Origin: JBEKIK01 sp963845975
GTDB taxonomy: Bacteria > Planctomycetota > Planctomycetia > Pirellulales > Thermoguttaceae
Assembly: GCA_963845975.1 (NCBI GenBank)
Contig: CAWJUD010000001.1
Span: forward strand, 2,542,001 to 2,606,000
DNA length: 64,000 bases
Direction of reading: 5' to 3'
This document shows positions 1 through 8,364 of this stretch, piece by piece; position 1 is the first letter of the stretch; each line of letters begins with the position of its first letter. The notes beneath the pieces are model-generated. The model was not told the origin of the DNA. It searched no databases and saw only the letters and a list, made by a program, of their open reading frames with translations. The position numbers and the translations under genes were made by a program.

Positions 1-13
1 CCGGGCGGATTAG

Positions 14-35
14 AAATTGCAAATTGCAAATTTCA
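14..35. repeat. AATTGCAA-type direct repeat
   Basis: Two to three tandem copies of AATTGCAA lie at the very start of the window. The same unit recurs at 11543-11570, where it encodes the first residues of the ThiF-family protein. The rest of 1-248 has no convincing gene. Confidence 0.5.
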
Positions 36-248
36 TAAGGCATACCTATAAAGCCGCGATTTGCCGGTCGCGGGAACGCTTTTCGATCAAAAAACAAAGT
101 GTCCAACCGCCGAAAGACTTGAATATCAAACATCTTTGGGCGCCCGCGGCATCTTCTCCATATATAGTTATTGAAGACGATAAATTGCCAAGGGGATACT
201 ACTACTAAATCCCTTGTATTCAAGCCTTAGATAAAAAGGAGATCTGCG

Positions 249-794
249 ATGCACGTGTTTGAGATGTTGAGCGTGACATTTATCACACCGCTGGCGATGA
301 TGACGTTATTGAGCCAATTACAGGCGGCCGATTTGAAGGCCGGCGATGCGGCCCCTGATTTCAATCTGCCCGGCAGCGACGGCAAGACTTACAGCCTGGC
401 CGATTTCCGCGGCAAGCAGGCGGTCGTCCTGGCCTGGTTTCCCAAGGCTTTTACGCCCGGCTGCACCAACGAGTGCAAGGCCTTTGCCGCGGGCGGACCG
501 AGCCTGCACAAGTTCGAAGTGGCCTACTTCACCGCCAGCGTTGATCCGCCGGACAAGAACAAAAAGTTCGCCGAGTCGGTGGGGGCCGATTATCCCATCC
601 TCAGCGACGCGGACGGCAAAGTCGCGCGGGCGTACGGCGTGACCGGCGCGGTGCAAAAATTCGCCAGCCGCTGGACCTTCTACATCGGCCCGGACGGCAA
701 AATTCTTTACATCGACAAGGACGTGAACACAAAAACCCACGCCGACGACGTGGCCAAGAAACTCAAAGAACTCGGCGTGGCCGAGAAAAAATAG
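249..794 (+). CDS. Exported peroxiredoxin (AhpC/TSA, BCP-like)
   Basis: A 181-residue thioredoxin-fold peroxidase. Residues 1-27 form a hydrophobic leader ending near QAA, so the protein is probably exported. The peroxidatic motif FTPGCTNEC places the catalytic Cys at residue 72, and Cys76 is a candidate resolving residue. The start has a good ribosome binding site (AAAAAGGAG, about 8 bases upstream). Peroxiredoxins of this group reduce hydrogen peroxide and organic peroxides with thiol donors. The gene stands alone and is followed by an intrinsic terminator. The family call is firm; periplasmic location is inferred from the leader. Confidence 0.9.
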   Translation: MHVFEMLSVTFITPLAMMTLLSQLQAADLKAGDAAPDFNLPGSDGKTYSLADFRGKQAVVLAWFPKAFTPGCTNECKAFAAGGPSLHKFEVAYFTASVDPPDKNKKFAESVGADYPILSDADGKVARAYGVTGAVQKFASRWTFYIGPDGKILYIDKDVNTKTHADDVAKKLKELGVAEKK

Positions 795-825
795 TAGAGA
801 GTGGTTGGTGGATAAAAACGTTTAG

Positions 826-850
826 CCCGGGAGCTTGCCCCCGGTTTTTT
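826..850 (+). terminator. Rho-independent terminator after peroxiredoxin
   Basis: CCGGG at 827-831 pairs with CCCGG at 840-844 across an 8-base loop, followed by six T. It lies 32 bases after the peroxiredoxin stop codon. Confidence 0.75.
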
Positions 851-1094
851 AAATCGTAAAGCCGCGACGTGCAGCAACCGAAGGCTGGTAGGTCGCGGTT
901 TGGCTGTGACCAATGGCCGCGATCCATGGATTATAGGGATGCGAAATGCGACAATAGCTACCATTTCGCGGCGATTGTGGGCTAAAGCTGAACCGAACGG
1001 GAGATTCTTGACCATTGGCAACCGGGATTGTAGACTTAAAAGCCAAGAGGGAAGGTTATTCAATGAAGTACACTCATACAAGGGAGTTGTTGCA

Positions 1095-1294
1095 ATGACT
1101 CGTCTTGAACAACTGGAACAAACAATTGCCGCATTGCCTGTTGATGAATATCGCCAGCTTCGCAATTGGATAATTGAGCGCGATTGGGAGGCATGGGATC
1201 GACAGATTGAGGCCGATTCAGCCTCTGGCAAGCTTGACTTCCTCTTAAAAGAAGCCGATGAAGAAAAACTTCAAGGGAGACTGCGCCCCTGTGA
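1095..1294 (+). pseudogene. Antitoxin-like protein, frameshifted
   Basis: Starts MTRLEQLEQ and has the acidic, helical pattern of small antitoxins that precede RelE/ParE-type toxins (PVDEYRQLRNWI, then FLLKEADEEKLQGRLR). The reading frame runs past the expected end. One missing base near 1282-1290 would give a stop TGA at 1292-1294 overlapping the GTG start of the toxin-like gene, a typical coupled arrangement. A ribosome binding site AAGGGAG lies 8 bases before the ATG. Either the pair is decaying or a base was lost in sequencing. Confidence 0.55.
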
Positions 1295-1543
1295 ATCACC
1301 GAACTACAAAAAGGTTTTGGGATCTCTATTCGGCATTGCCTCAGGAAATCCGCCAGTCAGCGGACAAAAGTTTTGGCCTTTTGAAAAAGGATCCAGGTCA
1401 TCCTTCCTTGCATTTTAAAGAAGGTCGGCAAGTTCTGGTCCGCAAGGATAGGCACCTCACATCGAGTACTAGCCGCCCGGGATGGAAATGACTTTACCTG
1501 GCTTTGGATCGGTAGACATGACGAATATGACCGCTTGATCTGA
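1291..1543 (+). pseudogene. RelE/ParE-family toxin, frameshifted
   Basis: The first part reads NHRTTKRFWDLYSALP and PGHPSLHFKE. After one extra G near 1422 the family pattern continues in the next frame: GKFWSARIGTSHRVLAA, then DFTWLWIGRHDEYDRLI and a stop at 1541-1543. That HFK-(x)-W-R-G-HR pattern is characteristic of ParE/RelE-fold mRNA interferases. The likely start is the GTG at 1291, overlapping the antitoxin stop. As read, the protein ends early and would be inactive. Confidence 0.6.
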
Positions 1544-1586
1544 CTGCGCCAAAATCGGCGATAGGAGCGGCCTAATGAAAAATCCG

Positions 1587-2797
1587 TTATCCAACAGCCC
1601 ACTTGCGTCCGGCGACTTTGAGTACTTCCTCGGCCATCCGCGTCGCCTCGCGTGCGGACAATTCCGGATAAAAGGGCAGAAACACGATCTTTGCCAGTAT
1701 TTCCTCGGCCATTCGCGCTTTCTGTTCGGGCCGATCGCCGGGCGGCGGAACAACGCACAGACTTTGCCCCTGGGTGGCATCGTACCCGGCCTGGGCCAAA
1801 TGCTCGATCAGCCCTCCCGGTTCATTGACCAGAACCGGAAAAACCCAATAAGTATGCGGCCGGTTCCCCGCGCCCGGACAGAACACGTTTTCCTCCAGGA
1901 GTTCGGCCAGGTTTTGCCCTTTTTTCACATGCAGTTCCAACCGATGGGAATTGAATCTTTTCAGGCGGCGTTTCAGCACCGCCAACAGCGGCGTACAAGG
2001 CTGCTTCCGGATTTGCTCGAAGAAACAGTCGCCGGGAAAACCGCGGGCCGCGCGGTTTACCCAGCGGTCGTAATCGAAATCCATGCTCATGCACATCCGC
2101 ACGAAAAATGCGCTGATCTGCCGGCCGGAAAGAATTTTCAAGATCCCGTACTTCACCAAACGCTTGCCGTAAAGCCAGCGGTTTTGTTTTGCATATTCGG
2201 CCTGGGCGGCCCGCATGCGGGCAAGCAATTCCGGATCGCGAATCCTCAGCAAGGCCCCTCCCAGGGCCGTGCAGCTCTTGATGGTGCCAAAACTGAACAT
2301 GCTCGCGTCGGCTCCGGGATGGCCCTGATATCCGCCGCCTGCGAAAGCCTGGCGCAGTCTTCAAAAACCAGGAGTTTTTTTTGACCGGCCAGGTCAAGAA
2401 TCGGTTCCATCGCGATCCGGCCCCCGAACAGGTGCGCCACGAGTATGGCCCGGGTGGCCGGCGTTACGGCCCGCCGCCAATTATCAATGCCGGGCGCCAT
2501 TTGTCGCGGATCAAGATCGACCGGAACCGGCGCCAGTCCGTGATGCTTGATGATGCGGATCATGTCGGGAATGGTGATCGCCGAGACGAGGACCTCGCTT
2601 CCATGAGGCAGTCCCAATTTGCCCAGCAGAAGATCGAAACCGCTGCGCACGGACAAGCAAGCCAATATGTGCTCGGGATTGGAAAAGATTCCTTGGGCGA
2701 ACTGATCGATCCCCGCCTGCTTCAAGGGGAAACAAACCCGCGAGATCCCGAATAGCAGATCGGGCCAGCCGATGTCAAGTCTTTTTCGCGACCACAT
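1587..2797 (-). CDS. DegT/DnrJ/EryC1/StrS-type aminotransferase, one frameshift
   Basis: A PLP-dependent sugar aminotransferase-like protein of about 403 residues read across one frameshift. The N-terminal part has HILACLSVRSGFDLLL (cofactor phosphate site) and EVLVSAITIPDM. The ...VFEDCA segment corresponds to the PLP-stacking region, and after the shift AFAGGGYQGHPGADASMFSF leads to GTIKSCTALGG. At the place where the family has its PLP-binding Lys, the read sequence gives T-I-K. A single missing C near 2351 (GGCGC for GGGCGC on the plus strand) restores the whole frame. Such enzymes act in cell-surface sugar synthesis. No sugar cluster surrounds it, so the substrate is unknown. Confidence 0.7.
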
Positions 2798-3130
2798 TTT
2801 TTAAGCCTTTTCTGGTTCCAATGTATCAGGCGTCGAGCAAACACATTTATAATACTTTTTCGATATCTTTTCAAGGTTAGTAAAATCATCGGGAAAAACC
2901 AAGGCTTGTTCACGGTATTTCCGAGAAAACGGCTGAACTTAGGACCATCGGTGGGTACCTGCACCCATTTTGCACAATCTTTGTTACCACAGTCTGAAAA
3001 AATAGGCTCGAAAACGAAACATAAACTATATATGGAAATGCTAAGAGCATAATCGAGTAACAAAGTTGGGCGGGCAAGGGAATACACCCGCATTTACTGG
3101 AAAAAAATGAAAACGCCTTTCCCCTGTTCC
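2798..3130. other. Intergenic, no gene seen
   Basis: AT-rich spacer between the aminotransferase start and the promoter of the VapC-type operon. Short open frames on the minus strand have no ribosome binding site or recognisable composition. Confidence 0.5.
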
Positions 3131-3159
3131 TTGACATGGTCATTTTAATTGACTATAAT
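3131..3159 (+). promoter_or_regulatory. Consensus sigma-70 promoter of the phd/vapC-type operon
   Basis: TTGACA (3131-3136), a 17-base spacer and TATAAT (3154-3159), a perfect match to the housekeeping consensus. It lies 21 bases before the antitoxin ATG, with a ribosome binding site GGAGGT in between. The short leader and a possible overlapping operator fit autoregulation by the antitoxin. Confidence 0.85.
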
Positions 3160-3180
3160 TCATTTCGGAGGTAATGTAGT

Positions 3181-3414
3181 ATGAAAACCATGGCGATCAG
3201 CGAATTTAAGGCGCGGGCCCTGCAAGTGCTGGACAAGGTGGCTAAGACCAAGGAATCGGTGGTTGTGACTCGGCGCGGCCGGCCGCTTGCCGAAGTGGTC
3301 CCTTTCCGCGGCGCAAAAGACAAACCGGCGCCGGGAAAGTTGGCGGAGACGTTGGTGTTCGAAAAAGACATCCTCTCGCCAATCGGGCAATCGGATTGGA
3401 GCGCCTGCAAATGA
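3181..3414 (+). CDS. Phd/YefM-family antitoxin
   Basis: A 77-residue protein with the Phd/YefM DNA-binding fold pattern: MKTMAISEFKARALQVLDKV, then VVVTRRGRPLAEVVP. The basic N-terminal half would bind the operator. The C-terminal part, which ends SDWSACK, would neutralise the toxin. It overlaps the following PIN toxin by ATGA. Type II antitoxins of this family are co-repressors of their own operon. Confidence 0.9.
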   Translation: MKTMAISEFKARALQVLDKVAKTKESVVVTRRGRPLAEVVPFRGAKDKPAPGKLAETLVFEKDILSPIGQSDWSACK

Positions 3415-3809
3415 AGTATGTTTTGGATACACATGCATGGATCTGGTGGCATGTGCAACCCGAAAAACTTTCCCGCAAAGTAAGCGCCCTGATCGCCAAT
3501 CCGAAACGCTACGAGGAACTTCTTTTATCGGCGATATCCGTCTGGGAGTTCTGCAAACTTTTGGAAAAGGGCCGTTTAGGCATCTCCTGCGATCCGGAAG
3601 ATTGGCTTTCGGTTGCGCTGGCGATGCCGAAGCTACGGCTGGCCCCGCTTTCTCCGTCAATCGCATATCGCTCCACCACGCTCCCCCAGCCGTTTTCTTC
3701 CGATCCCGCCGATCAAATCATCGCGGCCACCGCCCGCGAGGAGAATGCCACAATCCTAACCAAGGACGAATCGATGCGCCGCTATCCTCACGTGCGAACG
3801 TTGTGGTGA
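3411..3809 (+). CDS. VapC-like PIN-domain toxin
   Basis: A 132-residue PIN-domain ribonuclease. Acidic metal-ligand motifs are in place: LDTHAWIWW at the N-terminus (first Asp), the SVWEF segment, and SDPADQIIAATA followed by ILTKDE near the C-terminus. The ATG at 3411 overlaps the antitoxin stop (ATGA) and is preferred over an in-frame ATG five codons upstream. PIN toxins cleave tRNA or rRNA in a Mg-dependent way. The target cannot be read from sequence. Confidence 0.9.
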   Translation: MKYVLDTHAWIWWHVQPEKLSRKVSALIANPKRYEELLLSAISVWEFCKLLEKGRLGISCDPEDWLSVALAMPKLRLAPLSPSIAYRSTTLPQPFSSDPADQIIAATAREENATILTKDESMRRYPHVRTLW

Positions 3810-3844
3810 AACAGGGATGCAGTAAAACCCTTGGAGTGATAAGC

Positions 3845-4090
3845 ATGTTTTTACACGTCAAAGAAGCGAAATATCTGCACGATTACGTTATTTGGCTCCG
3901 TTTCAACGAGGGAGCGGAAGGCGAGATCGATCTTGAGCGCGAACTCGAAGGGGAAGTTTTCGCCCCGCTTAAGGATAAAGAAAAATTCCGCCGCTTCCGC
4001 GTCGATCCGGAACTGGAAACCATCGTCTGGGAAAACGGGGCGGATCTTGCCCCGGAGTTCCTCTACGAGAATATGAAAATTCTGGCTTAA
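3845..4090 (+). CDS. DUF2442 domain protein
   Basis: An 81-residue protein with the DUF2442 pattern: VKEAKYLHDYVIWLRFN, EGEIDL, then FAPLKDKEKFRRFRVD and TIVWENGADLAPE. The family is small, of unknown function, and often sits beside toxin-antitoxin genes and in mobile regions. Here it lies 36 bases after vapC on the same strand. The ATG at 3845 is the first in-frame start that fits the family length. Confidence 0.85.
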   Translation: MFLHVKEAKYLHDYVIWLRFNEGAEGEIDLERELEGEVFAPLKDKEKFRRFRVDPELETIVWENGADLAPEFLYENMKILA

Positions 4091-4104
4091 GGGGTGATAT
4101 TGGT

Positions 4105-4395
4105 TTGGGGAAATTTCGACCCGTAGGGTCGTTTGATATTAGCCCAGCGATTCATCGCTGGGGCTTGAGTGCAAAAAAATACCGCCGTCCCGTAGGGACG
4201 GTTGAATGTTGCGGCAGCGTTTCAATCGTCCCTACGGGACGAACAGAGAATTGGGCAATTCAAAACCACAGCACTAAAGTGCTGGGCTATTATCAACTGT
4301 CCCTGCGGGACAAACAACTATGTTTAACCCATAATCTTAATTTGCCTCTCGCGGCCAAGCCGCCCAGGTTCCGAGAACCTGGGCCACCCGCGGTT
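4105..4395. repeat. Cluster of short palindromic intergenic repeats
   Basis: The region holds several short inverted motifs: CCGTAGGGACGG-type and CCCTACGGGA-type units, CAGCGATTCATCGCTG, AGCACTAAAGTGCT and CCGAGAACCTGGG. An open frame exists but its content is repeat-derived. A second cluster of the same style lies at 47765-47930. Confidence 0.65.
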
Positions 4396-5392
4396 AATCT
4401 TCTTTGATCTCCGTTATGAGATCATCAATTTTCTTTTCCAAAACAGAAGAAATGATCGAAATATTGCGAGAACGCGCCAGATGAATAATCTCCTTTTGCG
4501 GTTCCTTTGTTAGAGTGAACATATATCCTCGGCTACATCCAATATCAGCCATCTTTCCAGCAAAAATAAATACATCGGATGTTTTTATTTCTGCGGTTTT
4601 GCATTCACAAAATATTCTAAAGTTAGAAGATCTTGATTCAGCTACATTATCAATTTCATGTATACACCCCGAATGCCCGAGAATCTGAACACCACATAAA
4701 GTTTGAAATTTTTTCTTTCGTAGCAAATAATCTACTCCATATTCAAACAAAAAGTTATTTTCGATGAAGTTACACATTCGCGAATCAAAATAGGCTATTG
4801 GTTCTTTATGGACGTTTGCGGTGCTAGACACTTTCAGGCCACAGATGCAAGTATCAATACGAAATCTGTCCATGAAAATAATATTGTGGCACTTTTTGCA
4901 TATATATAGTGTTTGCGGTGTGAGGATATCAATGCTCACTTTCTTTTGTTGTTCAAATCGAGATAGCAGATTCTGGAGCTCACTCGATTTGCGTTTAATA
5001 TCAGCTATGTTTTTTTTGTATTTCTTTAACTGATATTCTGCCGAAATATTCTTTATGTCTTTGGCAGACAAATGCATATAATGTCTCATATTTTTTGACT
5101 TAAATCTAATTCCAGTTATTGGAGTTTCACGAGGGATTTTAAAATGGCTTCTATGCAAACTAAAAGAAAACTGCTCACTTGCATCTTTCTTTTTGAACGA
5201 ATTTATCAATTCTTTTATAATGATAGTTTTATTGTAAATTTTTCGGATTGTTTCAATCGTAATTTTGTCTAAAAGAAGTTTGGAATGAATGAGATTAGAA
5301 ATATTTGGACTGCTTTCCATTGACTCTCGTTCATGCAATCTATCAATAAATAGAGGTGGGAGTTTCACATTTGAAGGATTGTGCAATTGCAT
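4394..5392 (-). CDS. Putative PD-(D/E)XK nuclease with zinc ribbon, AT-rich
   Basis: A 332-residue protein I cannot name. The C-terminal third has the layout of a restriction-endonuclease-like core: a GHSGCIHEIDNV segment followed by FRIFCECK (candidate D...ECK metal site), then a helix and YMFTLTK. Upstream, CKKCHNIIF and the later CICG form a likely zinc ribbon. The N-terminal half is Lys-rich and predicted helical or coiled coil. Base composition is much more AT-rich than the neighbouring genes, which suggests horizontal acquisition. It could be a solitary defence nuclease or a remnant of a restriction system. No methyltransferase is adjacent. Confidence 0.6.
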   Translation of the reverse strand: MQLHNPSNVKLPPLFIDRLHERESMESSPNISNLIHSKLLLDKITIETIRKIYNKTIIIKELINSFKKKDASEQFSFSLHRSHFKIPRETPITGIRFKSKNMRHYMHLSAKDIKNISAEYQLKKYKKNIADIKRKSSELQNLLSRFEQQKKVSIDILTPQTLYICKKCHNIIFMDRFRIDTCICGLKVSSTANVHKEPIAYFDSRMCNFIENNFLFEYGVDYLLRKKKFQTLCGVQILGHSGCIHEIDNVAESRSSNFRIFCECKTAEIKTSDVFIFAGKMADIGCSRGYMFTLTKEPQKEIIHLARSRNISIISSVLEKKIDDLITEIKED

Positions 5393-5448
5393 TTTTATAT
5401 TTCCTTTGCCTATACTTCACAATATACTTTATAAGAATAGACTCATAA

Positions 5449-7452
5449 CTATAATAGCTCTTCAAATTCTTTCTCGTTAATAATTTTCAACTTAAAATGT
5501 TTTGCTTTCTCCAATTTGCTTCCCGCATTTTCTCCGGCTACTACGTAATCGGTTTTTTTCGATACGCTCGATGCGGCGTGGCCGCCGTGGCGGGTGATTA
5601 GTTCTTCGATTTCGTCGCGGGTGTATTTTATTAACGTGCCGGTGACGACTAGGGTTTTGCCTTCCAGGGCACGGCGCTGGCCGCGGGCTGGGGCGGTGGA
5701 TTTTAGGTTTACGTCCAACGATTTCAGGTCGGCGATGGTTTCCTTGCCGAATTTGCTGTGAAGAAATGAAAAGATGCTGGCGGCGATGATCGGGCCGATT
5801 TCGTTTACTTCGCTGAGTTCTTCTTCCTTGGCCGCCATCAGGGCGTCCATTGTGCCGAAGTGCTCGGCCAGCACCGACGCCACCCGGGCGCCAACGTGGC
5901 GGATGGAAAGGGCGTTTAAGAGCCGGGCCAGGCCGCGATTCTTGCTGGCCTCGATCCCCTCGAGCAAATTATCCAGCGACTTGCGGCCCATGCGCTCGAG
6001 ATTCAAAAGTTTGTCTTGTTTTTCTTCCAGCCGATACAAATCGCCATAGTTTTTCACAAGGCCGTCGTTTACCAGTTGATCGACCAGCTTGTCGCCCAGG
6101 CCTTCGATGTCCATGGCGTTGCGGCTGGCAAAATAGCGGATGCGTTCTTTCACCTGGGCCGGACAAAGGTTGTTCGGGCAGCGGATGTAAACGCCGCCTT
6201 CGTCTTTGACCAACTTCGTATCGCACTCGGGGCAAGCGGCGGGAAAAACGAATTTGCGCGGCGAGCCTTTGCGCAGGTGTTTTTCCACGCGGACGATATG
6301 GGGGATGATTTTGCCCGCCTTTTCGACCACCACCACGTCGCCCACGCGCACGTCCTTGCGCTCGATTTCGTCGGCATTGTGCAGACTGGCGTGGCTCACG
6401 GTAGTGCCGGCCAGTTCCACAGGTTCCAGATCGGCCACGGGCGTGATCGTGCCCGTCTTGCCCACCTGCACGCGAATATCGTTGAGCCGCGTGGTGGCTT
6501 CGTACTTCTCGAATTTGTAGGCGATCACCCAGCGCGGGCATTTTGACGTTGCGCCCAGTCGCTCGCGCTCATCGAAACTGTTGACCTTAAGCACCAGGCC
6601 GTCGATCTCGAAATCCAGTTCGTGCAGGCGTTCGATAAGTTCCTCGCAATGGTCCACGGCCGCCGCGAACGATGAAAAACACTCCACTTCCGGCGTGGGC
6701 GGAATTCCATAATCCCGCAACTCTTCGAGGAATTCCATGTGCGTTCGGGCCTTGAGCCCTTCGGTCAGACCCACGCTATGGGCGAAAAATCGCAACCGCC
6801 GCTGGGCGCAAATCCGCGGATCGAGCAATCGCACGCTGCCGGCGGTGACATTTCGGGTATTGGCAAACAGCGGCTCGCCCTTGGCCTGCTGGGCCTGGTT
6901 TAGAACGACCAGGTCGGAGTTGGTCATGTAGATTTCGCCGCGGACCTCGAGCACCGGCGGCACTTTCTTGCCGGACAAGCGGAGCGGTATGCCCTTGACC
7001 GTGCGGACATTGTGGGTGATGTCGTCGCCCACCCGCCCGTTGCCCCGGGTGATACCCCGGGTCAAGAGTCCGTTTTCGTAAATCAGCGCGATGGCCACGC
7101 CGTCGATTTTCAGTTCCACAACCCACTCGATTTTTTCGCCCGGCAGCAGTTTGGCCACGCGCTCGCCGTATTTTTTCAACTCCTCGATGCTGTAGGTATT
7201 TTCGATGGAGAGCATGGGCACGCGATGATCGACCTGTTGGAGCCCCTCGACGGGCTGTTCGCCCACGCGCTGCGTGGGGCTATCGGGCGTGATCAGATCA
7301 GGATGCTCGGCCTCCAATTGTTTCAGCCGCTCCATCAGCCGATCGTACTTTAGATCGGAGATTTCCGGGGCCGCTTCCACGTAATATTTGCGGTCGTGGC
7401 GGGCGATTTCCTCGCGAAGCCGGGCGATTTCAGCGGCAGGATCGGCGGGCAT
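5449..7452 (-). CDS. ligA: NAD-dependent DNA ligase LigA
   Basis: A full-length 667-residue LigA. Adenylation-domain motif ELKIDG places the AMP-accepting Lys at residue 115. The OB fold, the zinc finger (CPECDTKL, then RCPNNLCPA), the HhH region and a C-terminal BRCT domain starting at GKTLVVTGTL follow in the usual order. It joins Okazaki fragments and repairs nicks using NAD. It is a single gene with no operon partners, and its start lies next to a tandem repeat array at 7464-7518. Confidence 0.97.
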   Translation of the reverse strand: MPADPAAEIARLREEIARHDRKYYVEAAPEISDLKYDRLMERLKQLEAEHPDLITPDSPTQRVGEQPVEGLQQVDHRVPMLSIENTYSIEELKKYGERVAKLLPGEKIEWVVELKIDGVAIALIYENGLLTRGITRGNGRVGDDITHNVRTVKGIPLRLSGKKVPPVLEVRGEIYMTNSDLVVLNQAQQAKGEPLFANTRNVTAGSVRLLDPRICAQRRLRFFAHSVGLTEGLKARTHMEFLEELRDYGIPPTPEVECFSSFAAAVDHCEELIERLHELDFEIDGLVLKVNSFDERERLGATSKCPRWVIAYKFEKYEATTRLNDIRVQVGKTGTITPVADLEPVELAGTTVSHASLHNADEIERKDVRVGDVVVVEKAGKIIPHIVRVEKHLRKGSPRKFVFPAACPECDTKLVKDEGGVYIRCPNNLCPAQVKERIRYFASRNAMDIEGLGDKLVDQLVNDGLVKNYGDLYRLEEKQDKLLNLERMGRKSLDNLLEGIEASKNRGLARLLNALSIRHVGARVASVLAEHFGTMDALMAAKEEELSEVNEIGPIIAASIFSFLHSKFGKETIADLKSLDVNLKSTAPARGQRRALEGKTLVVTGTLIKYTRDEIEELITRHGGHAASSVSKKTDYVVAGENAGSKLEKAKHFKLKIINEKEFEELL

Positions 7453-7463
7453 GATGAAAGTTT

Positions 7464-7518
7464 ATTGTTTACGGTTTACAGTACACAGTTTACGGTTTAC
7501 GGTTTACAGTTCACGGTT
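7464..7518. repeat. Degenerate TTTACRGT tandem array, copy 1
   Basis: About seven imperfect copies of an 8-base unit (TTTACGGT/TTTACAGT/TTCACGGT) just upstream of ligA. Inverted units (GACTGTAAACTG) follow at 7537-7552. The same array flanks the other side of the cupin gene. Confidence 0.7.
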
Positions 7519-7563
7519 TTTTTCTCAAGAACCGATGACTGTAAACTGATAACTGTCAACTTG

Positions 7564-7950
7564 CTACCCATCGCAGCCGCAGGCAACGACGCAGGGGCCG
7601 GACATGCCGCGCATGGGATGGGGGATCAGGCAAAGGAATTTCAAGGGGCTGGAACCGGTGTTGCGAAATTGGTGGACCTGGCTGGGCGGAACAAACACGA
7701 CGCTGCCCGGCCGGAGCGGATGTTCTTTGTCGCCCTCCAACACCACGCCCGTCCCTTCCAACACAAAAACTTCGTGTTCGTGGCCGTGGGCGTGTTTGGG
7801 GGTATGACCGCCGGGGGCCACCTCGAATTGCCGCATGGAAAAACTCGGCGCACCCTCGTCCGGGCCGATCAGGCAGCGCATGCGGCAGTTGACGGCCCCT
7901 TCCATCTCGACCGGCGCGGCCTCGATTTGTTCGTAGTGCGTTACTTTCAT
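7564..7950 (-). CDS. Cupin-domain protein
   Basis: A 128-residue single-domain cupin. The metal-ligand motif GGHTPKHAHGHEHEVFVLEG and the second motif PGSVVFVPPSQVHQF are both complete, so a bound metal is likely. The C-terminus is unusual in carrying Cys residues (GPCVVACGCDG). The function of such small cupins varies (sugar binding, dioxygenase, regulatory) and cannot be chosen here. The gene is isolated between two tandem repeat arrays. Confidence 0.85.
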   Translation of the reverse strand: MKVTHYEQIEAAPVEMEGAVNCRMRCLIGPDEGAPSFSMRQFEVAPGGHTPKHAHGHEHEVFVLEGTGVVLEGDKEHPLRPGSVVFVPPSQVHQFRNTGSSPLKFLCLIPHPMRGMSGPCVVACGCDG

Positions 7951-7971
7951 AAGAGTCCTCGGCTCATAAAG

Positions 7972-8031
7972 TTTTCAGTTTACAGTATTCGGTTCACGGT
8001 TCACAGTTTACAGTTCACGGTTTACGGTATT
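7972..8031. repeat. Degenerate TTTACRGT tandem array, copy 2
   Basis: Seven or more units of the same 8-base motif as at 7464-7518 lie upstream of the cupin start. The two arrays bracket the cupin gene. Confidence 0.7.
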
Positions 8032-8364
8032 CTATTCATCCCTCATCCCTTATCCTTTATCCATTGCCTAATTCCCGATCCTTTAAAATTACCCATTATA
8101 CCGTAAATGCCGGCGGATCAAGCCGGAGCGCAAAAAAACCCCGAGGCAACGACTCCCAGCACCGTTGCGGCTTCCGCCAAGGAAGCCTCACCATCGTTGA
8201 CCTCGAGGCCGTTATCCGCGGCGGAAAACCGTCGCGGATACAACTCATCTATAACAATGTTAAATATCTTGTCAAGGGATAGATGCGGGAACATAGACAA
8301 GCGGGTTGCAGGCTGGTATTATTATAATATGTCTTATTATCGACATACTTTGCCAGGCAAAACT

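Noticed and set aside
4105..4407. 100-codon frame on the plus strand
   Set aside because: Made of palindromic intergenic repeats; such translations appear in databases as spurious proteins.
7464..7518. CRISPR array
   Set aside because: Units of 8 bases are in direct tandem with no spacers and no cas genes are near.
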